DNA of 64,000 bases from Muriicola jejuensis. Its GTDB lineage: Bacteria; Bacteroidota; Bacteroidia; Flavobacteriales; Flavobacteriaceae. A model generated the notes under the pieces. It worked only from the letters and a program-made list of their open reading frames with translations. It made no database searches and was not told where the DNA came from. The DNA lies in NCBI RefSeq assembly GCF_010671595.1, contig NZ_JAABOP010000003.1:124001-188000 (forward strand), read 5' to 3'. Below, piece after piece: positions 1-9,549 of this stretch (position 1 is its first letter; each line of letters begins with the position of its first letter). The translations under genes and the position numbers were made by a program.

Positions 1-1740
1 TGTATTCTGCTGATCCTGTGTGGTTCCTTCTACCTGAATGCACAGGAAAAACAAATTACCATCAGAGGCAAGGTATCTGCTATGGATGCTGCCCTGGTCA
101 GCGCTGAGGTCACTTCCGGCAAGACCGGTGAAACCGTTAAAACGGACCGCAACGGGAAGTACGAACTGCGGACCTCCCCGGGTGATATCGTTACCTTTTC
201 CTATCCGGGCCTATCCGATATGGAGATCATCGTTGAAGATGTAAGTTCCGTGCTGAACGTCAATTTGAATTCTGCCGTAAACGTACTGGACGAGGTAGTG
301 GTGGAAAAGACCAAAATCAAAAGCCAGGAACAGTTGCGGATGGAGTACAACGTCAACAAAAACCTGATCAATACGGCTTTCGGCATCCTGGACAAGGATA
401 TTACCAACTTTTCGGTGAGGATCATCGACAAGACCCAATTGCTGTTTGGTAACCAGGATCTGGCTGCTGCCATCGCCTTTCGTTTTCCCGGGGTCAGGGT
501 GGAAAGGCTGTCTACTAATTTTGGTCAGCCTGTCATCTATCTCAGGGGTGCATCTCAAGGGTTGTTTCCGGCCATTTATGATGTGGACGGTCTGGTCATG
601 AATGAATTCCCGGACTTTATTTTCATTGAGAACGTGGAAAGAATAGGTATTTTAAGCGGTCTGGGACTGGTGAACAAATACGGGGGTAATGCCAACGGAG
701 GGGTGATCGTGATCAATACCAAAGGTGCCAATGCCTATGTGGATCCCAGGACCGGTGGGCCCTTCGACCAGGCTCAGTTGAGAAACAATATCTTCGAGGG
801 CAATGCCCTGAGCAAGGACCAGGTAAGCAAGAATTTCCCTTCCTACCTCCAGGAGTTGTATGCGAGCTCATCTGAAAAAGAGGCCAAGGCCCTGTATGAG
901 AGTCAGTCTGAAAAATACAGAAGTTCCATGTATTATTTCCTGGACGCCTTCGGGTATTTTGCTGCCAAATGGGGCAACACCGACTTTGCGGATGAGATCA
1001 TCCGGAACAACTGGTACCTTTTCAGGGATAATCCATTGGGCCTGAAGGCACTGGCGTACCTGTACGAGGCAGTGGGAAGAGACGAAAAGGCTCATGAGAT
1101 CTACAAGGAGGTCTTTATCCTGCGCCCCAATTATGCCCAGTCCTATCGCGACCTTGCACTCAGCTACCGGGAAATAGGTGATATAAGGAAAGCCGCAGCC
1201 ATATATGCGCGCTATGACTACCTCATAGGCGAAGGTTTTATCAGGGCAGAGGACAAGGATTTCACGCCCCTCATAGAACGGGAGTTCAGCAATTTACTGG
1301 AGCTGCACGCCAGGGAATTCACTGGTGCCGACCTGCGGAAAACGAAGTCGCTGAACAGCGATTTTGAAGGAACCCGACTCGTCTTTGAGTGGAACGACAG
1401 CGAGGCTGAGTTTCAGCTTCAGTTCGTCAATCCCAAAAACAAGTATTTCAACTGGGAACACAGCCTGCTGGCCGATGCCGACCGTATCCGAGATGAGAAG
1501 CTCAAAGGATATTCCTGTCAAGAATACCTCATAGACGGCAGCCTTCCGGGCACCTGGCAGATCAACCTGAAATACCTGGGGAACAAAAGCCTGACCCCCT
1601 CTTTTATCAAGGCCACGATCTACCATAATTATGGCACCTCTTCCCAGCGTAAGGAGGTTAAAGTCTTTAAACTGCAGATGAAGGACATAAATCAAGAACT
1701 ATTTAAGATTCAAAATTCGATGAATTTGACCTCCAACTAG
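1..1740 (+). CDS. Secreted protein with carboxypeptidase-like regulatory domain, TonB plug-like domain and TPR (5' partial)
   Basis: The reading frame is open from base 1, so the start codon lies outside the window; the visible N-terminus is the end of a signal peptide (hydrophobic run ending near LNAQ). Order of domains: a carboxypeptidase-like regulatory beta-sandwich, a TonB-receptor plug-like segment with the YDVDG and GGVIVINTKG elements typical of plugs, a helical TPR-like stretch around YLYEAVGRDEKAHEIYKEV, and a C-terminal beta-rich domain resembling DUF2135. There is no beta-barrel: at about 580 residues it is too short to be a TonB-dependent receptor. The gene just downstream is a close paralogue over its whole length, so this is one half of a tandem duplication. 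The precise role is unknown; an envelope or periplasmic location is inferred from the signal peptide. Confidence 0.8.
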   Translation, partial: CILLILCGSFYLNAQEKQITIRGKVSAMDAALVSAEVTSGKTGETVKTDRNGKYELRTSPGDIVTFSYPGLSDMEIIVEDVSSVLNVNLNSAVNVLDEVVVEKTKIKSQEQLRMEYNVNKNLINTAFGILDKDITNFSVRIIDKTQLLFGNQDLAAAIAFRFPGVRVERLSTNFGQPVIYLRGASQGLFPAIYDVDGLVMNEFPDFIFIENVERIGILSGLGLVNKYGGNANGGVIVINTKGANAYVDPRTGGPFDQAQLRNNIFEGNALSKDQVSKNFPSYLQELYASSSEKEAKALYESQSEKYRSSMYYFLDAFGYFAAKWGNTDFADEIIRNNWYLFRDNPLGLKALAYLYEAVGRDEKAHEIYKEVFILRPNYAQSYRDLALSYREIGDIRKAAAIYARYDYLIGEGFIRAEDKDFTPLIEREFSNLLELHAREFTGADLRKTKSLNSDFEGTRLVFEWNDSEAEFQLQFVNPKNKYFNWEHSLLADADRIRDEKLKGYSCQEYLIDGSLPGTWQINLKYLGNKSLTPSFIKATIYHNYGTSSQRKEVKVFKLQMKDINQELFKIQNSMNLTSN

Positions 1741-1948
1741 GCAGTCTTGACAAATTTACCATGGACTTTTCCTTTTTGACTTGATATCTTTTGGGGTTTT
1801 CTTCCGGTTGACACCTCAGTGAATTCTCCATTTTACCTACGCAAAGTGCTGACGAAAATAGAGGCAGGAAATTGTTAAAAAACACTCAATTTGCTTAAGA
1901 GTAACGCGGTTCTTTATTATTTTTAAAAAGGACCTAATTTAAGTTGAG

Positions 1949-3700
1949 ATGAAAAAGTTACTTACAATTGCGCTGCTCCTTGCTTTCGCCTTGGCCCTCC
2001 AGGCCCAAAAACAAGTAACCATCCAGGGTAAGGTGACTAACCTCAACAGCCCGTTGGTAAATGCTGAGGTCACTTCAGAAAGGACTGGGGAAACGGTTAA
2101 AACGAACAAAGAGGGCAAGTACCTTTTGCAGACCTCCGCCGGGGACCTGGTCACCTTCACCTATCCCGGTCTTTCTGATGTGGAGATTATTGTGGAAGAC
2201 GTCACCTCTTTTCTGAATGTGGATCTGAATCCTGAAGTTATTCAATTAGATGAAGTGGTACTGAAAAAAATGAGACGGCCTACAGAAGAGCAACTACGGG
2301 GGACATATAGGACGAACAAAAATCTGATCTTCACGGCTTTCGGTATGAGGGATAAGGAATCCACTAGTTTTTCCATGAAGATTATAGAGGGTAAAGACCT
2401 GCCGTTGGGTAACATTGACTTCGCATATGCCTTACAAGGACGGGTTGCAGGCATGCGTGTAGAAAGAAACGCTGGCATCCCATGTCCCAATATTTATCTA
2501 AGAGGAGCCGCAGGAGTCGGATTTCTACCAGCCATCTACGATGTAGATGGATTGATTTTTACTGAACCTCCCTGCTTTATCATGGTAGAAAATATCGAGC
2601 GCATAGCGGTAATGAGGGGCCTTGGTCTGGTCAACAGGTATGGTTTTCAAGCCAACGGAGGGGTCATCGTTATCAATACCAAAGGAGGTTCCAGTTTTCT
2701 TGGCGTAGAGAATGGAAAGCCCTATGACCAGGCCCTGCTTCGCAACAACATATACGAAGGCAACGCCCTGAGCAAGGACCAGATCAGCAAGAACGTTCCG
2801 ACCTACCTCAAAGAGCTCTACGCGAGTAGTTCGGAAAGGGAGGCCAGGGAGATCTATGAACGACAGAAAGGGATGTACAGTGGTTCCATGTACTATTTCC
2901 TGGATGCCTTTGGATATTTTTCAGCCAAGTGGCGGAACACGGACTTTGCCGATCAGATCATTGAGGAGCACTGGTATATGTTCAAGGAGAATCCGGTAGG
3001 CCTTAAGGCTCTTGCATACCTATACGAGGTACTTGGTGAAGAGGAAAAAGCGCATGAGCTCTACAAGGAGGTCTTTATCCTGAGGCCGAATTACGCTCAG
3101 TCTTACCGCGACCTGGCGCTGAGCTATTCAGACGTTCGGGATCGCAGAAAGGCAGCGGCCATGTATGCCCGGTATGATTACCTGATTACCGAAGGTTTTA
3201 TCCGGGCCGAAGACCTCAATTTCACCCCTTTGATGGAACGTGAATTCAGCAACCTGCTGGAACTTCACGCCAGTGAACTTATAGGAACAGACCGGCGGAA
3301 GGGCAAATCCCTGAACAGTGATTTTGAGGGTACCCGCCTGGTGTTTGAATGGAATGACAGCGAAGCGGAATTCCAATTGCAGTTCGTCAATCCGCAGAAC
3401 AAATACTTCAATTGGGAACACAGTCTGCTGGCGGACGGCGACCGCATCCGGGACGAGAAGCTCAAAGGATATTCTTGTGAGGAATACCTCATAGACGGCA
3501 GCCTTCCGGGTACCTGGCAGGTCAACCTGAAATACCTCGGAAACAAAAGCCTGACCCCCACGTATCTGAAGGCGACCATTTATTACAATTACGGGACTCC
3601 TTCCCAGCGGAAAGAAGTCAAAGTGTTCAAGCTGCAACTCAAGGATGTCTACCAGGAACTGTTCAGCGTGAACAGTTCTCAGGCCGTTGCAGCAGATTAG
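1949..3700 (+). CDS. Secreted paralogue: regulatory domain, TonB plug-like domain, TPR, DUF2135-like C-terminus
   Basis: A 583-residue protein with a clear signal peptide (MKKLLTIALLLAFALALQAQ). It repeats the architecture of the gene before it: carboxypeptidase-like regulatory domain at about 25-100, plug-like domain at about 125-245 (AIYDVDG, GGVIVINTKGG), TPR-like helices at about 345-430, and a C-terminal beta-rich domain from about 450. The C-terminal half is nearly identical to the upstream copy, while the plug segment has diverged most. A plug without a barrel suggests a protein that borrows the plug for protein or ligand contact in the periplasm, but this is inference. It abuts the next gene with no intergenic base, so the two are probably co-translated. 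The 208-base gap upstream holds no other gene. Confidence 0.85.
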   Translation: MKKLLTIALLLAFALALQAQKQVTIQGKVTNLNSPLVNAEVTSERTGETVKTNKEGKYLLQTSAGDLVTFTYPGLSDVEIIVEDVTSFLNVDLNPEVIQLDEVVLKKMRRPTEEQLRGTYRTNKNLIFTAFGMRDKESTSFSMKIIEGKDLPLGNIDFAYALQGRVAGMRVERNAGIPCPNIYLRGAAGVGFLPAIYDVDGLIFTEPPCFIMVENIERIAVMRGLGLVNRYGFQANGGVIVINTKGGSSFLGVENGKPYDQALLRNNIYEGNALSKDQISKNVPTYLKELYASSSEREAREIYERQKGMYSGSMYYFLDAFGYFSAKWRNTDFADQIIEEHWYMFKENPVGLKALAYLYEVLGEEEKAHELYKEVFILRPNYAQSYRDLALSYSDVRDRRKAAAMYARYDYLITEGFIRAEDLNFTPLMEREFSNLLELHASELIGTDRRKGKSLNSDFEGTRLVFEWNDSEAEFQLQFVNPQNKYFNWEHSLLADGDRIRDEKLKGYSCEEYLIDGSLPGTWQVNLKYLGNKSLTPTYLKATIYYNYGTPSQRKEVKVFKLQLKDVYQELFSVNSSQAVAAD

Positions 3701-4843
3701 ATGATCGTGCCTAAAATCTGTCTGAACCTTTTATTGGTATGGTTAATCCCTTCGATTCTTCATCCTCAAAATGATTTCAAAGGGGTGGTCCTCGATGCCC
3801 AGTCCAGAGAGCCCATACCCTATGTCAATATCGGGGTGATCGGCAAAGGAATTGGAACGGTAAGCGATGAGGCCGGGATGTTCTACCTGGAATGGCTTCC
3901 GGAAAAACTCGGACAGGGTGATATGGTTCAGTTTTCATCCCTGGGGTACAGGCCTATCAACATTCCTGTGGCCGATCTCCGAAGTGGGAATGATCACACC
4001 CCCAAATATTTTATGACGCCACAAGTGGAGGAACTAAATGAGGTGGTGGTTACCAATGCGGGGATGTTTGAAAGTGAAGAGCTCGTCGGATACGAAAGTG
4101 GAGACAGAAGAAATTACGGTTACTGGAAGGACAATATTGCACTGGGGGGAGAACTCGCCACAAAGATCAAAATGCGGAAGGGATTGCGCAGGCTGGACCA
4201 ATTCACTTTTGAGGTTTTGGGCAATATTTCAGACAGCGTACTCCTGAGGGTTAATTTTTACAAGGCAGACAGCAAACAGGACTTCCCGGGAACCAATATC
4301 AACCAAAGTGGAAAGAACATCTTATTCACGGTCACTCAGAATACGTCTAAAGTGATCTTACCTCTCGCAGAATACAATCTATATGTGAGGGATGATTTTG
4401 TGGTTAGCCTTGAGCTGGTAAAGGTCTTTGGTGATGGCAAGATTGTACTGATTCTGGCCGCTTCTCAGGACAGATATACCCATTCCTATAAAAAATACGC
4501 CAGTAAGGACGAATGGAAGATTTTGAAGAACTCGGCTATGGCTTATCAGGTTAAAACCACTGTTTTTAGGGAGAATCCGACAAGGTCCGAGGTCAAAAGA
4601 ATAAAAATGAACGAAGAGAGGCCTATTACTTCAGGTTATATTTTCAACGGAATGAACCCTCTACCCGGCGCAGAAATAAAGAATCTAAGTACGGGTTTTG
4701 ATACTGTCACGAATGAAAAGGGACACTATCAGATCAATGCTGCAAAAGGGGATCTCTTAAAAATTTCAGCCGTGGGCATGAAACCGATCACCATCGAGAT
4801 TCTGGAAAAGAAATTTGTGAATATTGCGCTGGAAAGATCCTGA
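3701..4843 (+). CDS. Secreted protein with two carboxypeptidase-like regulatory domains
   Basis: A 380-residue protein whose ATG follows directly on the TAG stop of the previous gene. It begins with a signal peptide (ending near ILHPQ) followed by a carboxypeptidase-like regulatory domain with the usual pattern (GVVLDAQSREPIPYVNIGV, then GTVSDEAGMF). A second, degenerate copy of the same fold closes the protein (GYIFNGMNPLPGAEI, then TNEKGHYQI). The middle section, about 110-310, is beta-rich and matches nothing I recognise. Such domains are normally fused to outer-membrane barrels; here there is no barrel. It probably works together with the two tandem plug-like proteins upstream in the cell envelope. 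The substrate is not known. Confidence 0.75.
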   Translation: MIVPKICLNLLLVWLIPSILHPQNDFKGVVLDAQSREPIPYVNIGVIGKGIGTVSDEAGMFYLEWLPEKLGQGDMVQFSSLGYRPINIPVADLRSGNDHTPKYFMTPQVEELNEVVVTNAGMFESEELVGYESGDRRNYGYWKDNIALGGELATKIKMRKGLRRLDQFTFEVLGNISDSVLLRVNFYKADSKQDFPGTNINQSGKNILFTVTQNTSKVILPLAEYNLYVRDDFVVSLELVKVFGDGKIVLILAASQDRYTHSYKKYASKDEWKILKNSAMAYQVKTTVFRENPTRSEVKRIKMNEERPITSGYIFNGMNPLPGAEIKNLSTGFDTVTNEKGHYQINAAKGDLLKISAVGMKPITIEILEKKFVNIALERS

Positions 4844-4852
4844 AGCGTCTTC

Positions 4853-6481
4853 TCAAACCTGGAGCACTCCCATATTAAAGGGCTTTTCGATAGGGGCGTG
4901 GTTTGCGGCCTGAATGCCCATGGAGATCCATTTGCGGGTATCCATAGGGTCTATAATGGCATCCGTCCACAGTCGAGCCGCAGCGTAATAGGGAGAGATC
5001 TGGTCGTCATACCGCTTTTTGATCCGGTCATAGAGTTCTTTCTCTTTTTCCGCTGTGATCTTTTCTCCTTTTTTCTTCAGGGAGGCGGTCTCTATCTGTA
5101 AGAGGACCTTGGCAGCGGAATTACCGCTCATCACGGCGAGCTCAGCACTGGGCCAGGCTACGATCAACCTCGGGTCATAGGCCTTGCCGCACATGGCGTA
5201 ATTACCTGCACCGTAGCTGTTCCCGATGACCACGGTGAACTTTGGCACAACGGAATTACTGACAGCGTTGACCATTTTGGCACCATCCTTAATGATGCCC
5301 CCGTGCTCACTTTTGCTCCCTACCATAAAGCCGGTAACGTCCTGCAGAAAAACCAGGGGTATCTTTTTCTGGTTGCAATTGGCAATAAAGCGGGTGGCTT
5401 TGTCGGCAGACTCAGAATAAATGACCCCACCGAAACGCATTTCCCCTTTCTTGGTCTTTACCACCTTCCTCTGGTTGGCCACGATGCCTACTGCCCAGCC
5501 GTCTATACGCGCATATCCTGTGAGCAGTGTTTTTCCATACCCCTCTTTGTACTGCTCAAATTCCGAATCGTCTACCAGCCGTTTGATGATCTCCAGCATG
5601 TCGTATTGGTCCGTTCTCGATTTGGGAAGGATACCAAAAATTTCTTCTGCTTTCTCCTTTGGTGGGACAGATTTGGTTCTATTGTATCCGGCAGACAGGG
5701 GTTCACCAATTTTGTCGATCAGGTTTCTGATCGTGTCCAGGGCATCCTGGTCGTCCTTGGCCTTGTAATCAGTAACCCCGCTGATCTCACAGTGGGTGGT
5801 GGCCCCGCCCAGAGTTTCATTGTCTATGTCTTCTCCTATGGCCGCTTTTACGAGGTAGCTGCCAGCCAGGAAAATACTCCCGGTCTTTTCGACGATCAGG
5901 GCTTCATCGCTCATGATGGGCAGATAGGCCCCTCCGGCTACACAACTACCCATCACTGCGGCGATCTGAGGAATGCCCATACTGCTCATCACCGCATTGT
6001 TCCTGAAAATCCGCCCAAAGTGTTCCTTGTCCGGGAAGATCTGTTCCTGCATAGGCAGGTACACCCCGGCACTGTCTACGAGATACACGATGGGTAGGCG
6101 ATTTTCGATGGCTATTTCCTGGGCCCTGAGGTTTTTCTTTCCAGTGATGGGAAACCAGGCACCTGCTTTGACCGTAGCGTCATTGGCCACAACAATGCAC
6201 TGCCTTCCCTGGATAGTCCCTATGACCACCACCACACCACCCGAAGGACAGCCTCCGTGCTCTTCATACATATCCAGTCCTGCCAGGGCGCCGATCTCAA
6301 TTCGTTCCGAACCCTTGTCCAGCAGGTAATCGATGCGCTCCCTGGCAGTCATCTTTCCCTGGGCGTGATGTTTTTCAATCCGGCCTTTACCGCCTCCCAG
6401 GGCTATTTTGGCAAGGGTTTTCTTGAGTTCTGATCTTTGTAATTTGTTGTGGTCTTCGTTGATATTGAAGCTTAGATCCAT
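4853..6481 (-). CDS. Acyl-CoA carboxylase carboxyltransferase (beta) subunit
   Basis: A 542-residue crotonase-fold carboxyltransferase of the propionyl-/methylcrotonyl-CoA carboxylase beta family, which moves the carboxyl group from carboxybiotin to an acyl-CoA. Seen: an N-terminal half with GKMTARERIDYLLD and a CoA-binding region around VYLVDSAGVYLPMQ, and a C-terminal half with QDVTGFMVG and GNSYGAGNYAMCG, both classic for the family. The reading frame extends upstream to 6640, but the homologous start is the ATG at 6481 (MDLSFN), and the extension would overlap the divergent neighbour, so I chose the shorter form. The biotin carboxylase/carrier alpha subunit is not in this window. The acyl-CoA specificity, most likely methylcrotonyl or propionyl, cannot be decided here. 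Confidence 0.9.
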   Translation of the reverse strand: MDLSFNINEDHNKLQRSELKKTLAKIALGGGKGRIEKHHAQGKMTARERIDYLLDKGSERIEIGALAGLDMYEEHGGCPSGGVVVVIGTIQGRQCIVVANDATVKAGAWFPITGKKNLRAQEIAIENRLPIVYLVDSAGVYLPMQEQIFPDKEHFGRIFRNNAVMSSMGIPQIAAVMGSCVAGGAYLPIMSDEALIVEKTGSIFLAGSYLVKAAIGEDIDNETLGGATTHCEISGVTDYKAKDDQDALDTIRNLIDKIGEPLSAGYNRTKSVPPKEKAEEIFGILPKSRTDQYDMLEIIKRLVDDSEFEQYKEGYGKTLLTGYARIDGWAVGIVANQRKVVKTKKGEMRFGGVIYSESADKATRFIANCNQKKIPLVFLQDVTGFMVGSKSEHGGIIKDGAKMVNAVSNSVVPKFTVVIGNSYGAGNYAMCGKAYDPRLIVAWPSAELAVMSGNSAAKVLLQIETASLKKKGEKITAEKEKELYDRIKKRYDDQISPYYAAARLWTDAIIDPMDTRKWISMGIQAANHAPIEKPFNMGVLQV

Positions 6482-6532
6482 ATGAGCCGGCTTGTTTCTT
6501 TTGATCGCATAAAGATAAGGAGTTATATTCAT

Positions 6533-6540
6533 TAACTTTG
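6533..6540 (+). promoter_or_regulatory. Bacteroidota -7 box for the Gfo/Idh/MocA gene
   Basis: TAACTTTG matches the Bacteroidota -7 consensus TAnnTTTG exactly and lies 20 bases before the ATG at 6560. I see no good -33 TTTG at the usual spacing. Confidence 0.4.
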
Positions 6541-6559
6541 TCAAAAATACCTTGTATAT

Positions 6560-7540
6560 ATGGCAAACAGCGTGGGTTGGGGGATCATAGGATTGGGAAA
6601 TATCGCCCATAAATTCGCCAAAGATCTCTCCCTGGTGCACGATGCGGCGCTGATGGGAGTAGCTTCGAGATCCCTAGTAAAGGCCAAGGCCTTTAAGGAG
6701 GAATACAAAGTGCCTTACTCCTTTGATTCATACGAATCACTGCTCCGGTGTGAAGAGGTTGAAGTGGTCTACATCGCCTTACCGCATACCGAGCACCAGG
6801 AATGGAGCCTGAAAGCCATGGAAAGCGGCAAGCACGTGCTGTGTGAAAAGCCTGCAGGGATGAACAGGTCCCAGGTGGAAAGTATGATCCAGACCTCGCG
6901 CAAGCATAAGGTATTCTTTATGGAAGCCCTCTGGAGTCGGTTTATCCCTTCCATTCAGGAGATCAAGAAAAGCATCGATGCAGGGGAGGTAGGCGAGATT
7001 GTCTACCTGCATGCCGACTTTACTTTTTTTGGTTTGGACCGGAATCCGATGGGTCGTTTGCTCAACCCCGCGCTTGGAGGCGGTTCCCTGCTGGACATTG
7101 GGATCTATCCGGTATTCCTGGCCTATCTGATCCTGGGCATTCCGGATAGCATCGAGGCCAATGCCAAATTCCTGGAATCGGGCACGGAAGTACAGGTGGC
7201 CATGACGTTCTCCTATCCCGGGGCCCATGCCCTGTTGTTCAGTAGTTTGGGTACAAACAGCCCGATGAGAGCGACCATTTCGGGGACCGATGGCACTTTT
7301 GTGATCCATCCTCGCTGGCATGAGGCGGAAGGGTTCGCCCTTATTTCGGATGGGGAAAGCGAAGAATTCGACTTCCCAAAGGTAGGGAAGGGCTATACGT
7401 ATGAGATCGAGGAGGTCCACCGCTGTCTTTCAGAATCCCTCCTGGAGAGCCCGCTCTGGTCGCATCAGAACAGCCTCGACCTGATCGGACTGCTGGACAG
7501 GGTGAGGGAGATCACAGGGATCCGATTTCCCTTCGAGTGA
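6560..7540 (+). CDS. Gfo/Idh/MocA family NAD(P)-dependent oxidoreductase
   Basis: A 326-residue cytoplasmic dehydrogenase with an N-terminal Rossmann fold (GIIGLGNIAHKF), the family's VYIALPHTEH motif at about 75-84 and the catalytic EKP element (HVLCEKPAGMN). The C-terminal half is the alpha/beta dimerisation and substrate domain. Members oxidise or reduce sugars, inositols, or trans-dihydrodiols; which one is not visible. It has no signal peptide, unlike the second family member at 56669 in this window. It is divergent from the carboxyltransferase gene with a 78-base shared upstream region. Confidence 0.88.
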   Translation: MANSVGWGIIGLGNIAHKFAKDLSLVHDAALMGVASRSLVKAKAFKEEYKVPYSFDSYESLLRCEEVEVVYIALPHTEHQEWSLKAMESGKHVLCEKPAGMNRSQVESMIQTSRKHKVFFMEALWSRFIPSIQEIKKSIDAGEVGEIVYLHADFTFFGLDRNPMGRLLNPALGGGSLLDIGIYPVFLAYLILGIPDSIEANAKFLESGTEVQVAMTFSYPGAHALLFSSLGTNSPMRATISGTDGTFVIHPRWHEAEGFALISDGESEEFDFPKVGKGYTYEIEEVHRCLSESLLESPLWSHQNSLDLIGLLDRVREITGIRFPFE

Positions 7541-7607
7541 TAAAGTTCCCGGGATGGAATTCATTTAAGCAGTTTTTACGATATTTGGAGCAACTAAACG
7601 AACTCAA

Positions 7608-7790
7608 ATGGGAATGAACAAAAATACCGTCCTTGCATGGGCCACCTTTATCATGATCTTTGTCGGTTGTGGATTGATCGCCCTGGGTGCCTTTCGATAT
7701 GACGATGTCGCGGGCTGGGGATTTGCATCGGTCGGGATCGGATTTTTTGCAATAGCCTGGGTCTTCAATGCCCTTAAAGGAAGGGTTTAA
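7608..7790 (+). CDS. Small membrane protein, CAL67264-like
   Basis: A 60-residue protein with two hydrophobic segments (about 8-28 and 36-55) and a short basic tail, so it is probably an inner-membrane hairpin. I recognise it as resembling the flavobacterial CAL67264 family of membrane proteins, of unknown function. It lies 58 bases upstream of ettA in the same direction and has no terminator between, so the two may share a transcript. The ATG at 7608 gives the whole hydrophobic N-terminus; there is a second ATG two codons on. Confidence 0.7.
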   Translation: MGMNKNTVLAWATFIMIFVGCGLIALGAFRYDDVAGWGFASVGIGFFAIAWVFNALKGRV

Positions 7791-7848
7791 GGAGACAGTC
7801 TTCCTCTCGGAACCCTTAACAAAAATCTCAAAACCTATTTTTTAAAGC

Positions 7849-9540
7849 ATGTCAGACGATAAAAAGGTCATTTTCTCCATGTCTGGGGTGACCAAGACCT
7901 ATAAAAATGCGAATACTCCGGTACTGAAGAACATCTATCTGAGCTTCTTTTACGGGGCGAAGATCGGTATCCTCGGTCTCAATGGTTCAGGGAAATCAAC
8001 CCTGTTGAGGATCATAGCAGGGGCCGACAAGAATTACCAGGGAAATGTGGTATTCTCCCCCGGGTATAGGGTGGGATACCTTGAACAGGAACCCCAGCTG
8101 GATGAGTCCAAAACGGTCCTAGATGTAGTAAAGGAAGGGGTGGCCGATACAGTGGCTATCCTGGATGAATACAACAAGATCAATGATATGTTCGGCCTGC
8201 CTGAGGTATACGAGGATGCAGACAAAATGCAGAAACTCATGGATAAGCAGGCAGCCCTCCAGGATCAGATCGATGCTGCCAATGCGTGGGAACTCGACAC
8301 CAAGCTGGAGATCGCCATGGACGCGCTCAGGACCCCGGAACCCGACAAGAAGATCAGTGTTCTTTCGGGAGGGGAGAGAAGGAGGGTGGCCCTCTGCAGG
8401 CTCCTGTTGCAGGAACCGGATGTGCTTCTGCTGGACGAACCCACCAACCACCTGGATGCCGAATCCGTGCACTGGCTCGAACACCATCTGGCGACCTACA
8501 AGGGTACTGTGATCGCTGTAACTCACGACCGGTACTTCCTCGACAATGTGGCTGGATGGATCCTGGAACTGGATAGAGGGGAAGGCATTCCCTGGAAGGG
8601 GAACTACAGCAGCTGGCTAGATCAGAAGTCCAAGCGTCTGGCGCAGGAGACCAAACAGGCTTCCAAACGTCAGAAAACCCTGGAACGCGAACTGGAATGG
8701 GTCAGACAGGGCGCCAAAGGGCGTCAGACCAAACAAAAGGCCCGTCTGAACAATTACGACAAGTTGCTCAGCCAGGACCAGAAGCAGCTGGATGAGAAAC
8801 TGGAGATCTACATTCCCAACGGCCCCAGGCTCGGAACCAACGTGATCGAGGCGATCGGGGTTAGCAAGGCCTATGATGGGAAATTGCTGTACGAAGACCT
8901 GAATTTTAAATTGCCCCAGGCGGGCATCGTCGGGATCATCGGTCCCAATGGAGCGGGAAAGACCACCATTTTCAAGATGATCATGGGGGAGATCGCCCCG
9001 GACAAGGGAGAATTCATAGTTGGGGAAACAGCCAAACTCGCCTACGTAGACCAAAGTCATTCCAATATCAACCCTGACAAGACCATCTGGGAGAATTTCA
9101 GCGACGGGCAGGAGCTGATCCTTATGGGAGGCCGTCAGGTAAACTCGAGGGCCTATCTCAGCAGGTTCAACTTCTCCGGAAGTGAACAGAACAAGAAAGT
9201 CAGTATGCTTTCCGGAGGTGAAAGGAACCGGCTGCACCTTGCCATGACCCTGAAAGAAGAAGGGAACGTACTCCTGCTGGATGAGCCCACTAACGACCTG
9301 GACGTCAACACCCTGAGGGCGCTGGAGGAGGGGCTTGAAAATTTTGCCGGCTGTGCGGTGATCATCTCACACGACCGGTGGTTCCTGGACAGGGTCTGCA
9401 CCCACATGCTAGCTTTCGAAGGGGATTCACAGGTGTATTTCTTTGAAGGATCCTTCTCGGAGTACGAGGAGAACAAGAAAAAACGCCTGGGCACTGATCT
9501 TACTCCCAAGCGTCTTAAATACAAAAAACTGATTCGTTAA
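7849..9540 (+). CDS. ettA: Energy-dependent translational throttle protein EttA (ABC-F)
   Basis: A 563-residue ABC-F protein, close to the usual EttA length. Two ATPase domains are seen: Walker A GLNGSGKS and GPNGAGKT, signature motifs LSGGERRR and LSGGERNR, Walker B plus switch LLLDEPTNHLD and LLLDEPTNDLD. There are no membrane segments. The linker between domains carries the basic helical region (QKTLERELEWVRQGAKGRQT) that in EttA reaches the P-site tRNA. EttA binds the ribosomal E site and gates entry into elongation according to ATP/ADP level. It ends 10 bases from the convergent metallo-hydrolase gene and I see no clear terminator between them. Confidence 0.95.
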   Translation: MSDDKKVIFSMSGVTKTYKNANTPVLKNIYLSFFYGAKIGILGLNGSGKSTLLRIIAGADKNYQGNVVFSPGYRVGYLEQEPQLDESKTVLDVVKEGVADTVAILDEYNKINDMFGLPEVYEDADKMQKLMDKQAALQDQIDAANAWELDTKLEIAMDALRTPEPDKKISVLSGGERRRVALCRLLLQEPDVLLLDEPTNHLDAESVHWLEHHLATYKGTVIAVTHDRYFLDNVAGWILELDRGEGIPWKGNYSSWLDQKSKRLAQETKQASKRQKTLERELEWVRQGAKGRQTKQKARLNNYDKLLSQDQKQLDEKLEIYIPNGPRLGTNVIEAIGVSKAYDGKLLYEDLNFKLPQAGIVGIIGPNGAGKTTIFKMIMGEIAPDKGEFIVGETAKLAYVDQSHSNINPDKTIWENFSDGQELILMGGRQVNSRAYLSRFNFSGSEQNKKVSMLSGGERNRLHLAMTLKEEGNVLLLDEPTNDLDVNTLRALEEGLENFAGCAVIISHDRWFLDRVCTHMLAFEGDSQVYFFEGSFSEYEENKKKRLGTDLTPKRLKYKKLIR

Positions 9541-9549
9541 GCAGTGTGG

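Noticed and set aside
5303-6097. Open frame opposite the carboxyltransferase gene
   Set aside because: Antisense to well-conserved crotonase-fold coding sequence; no motif.
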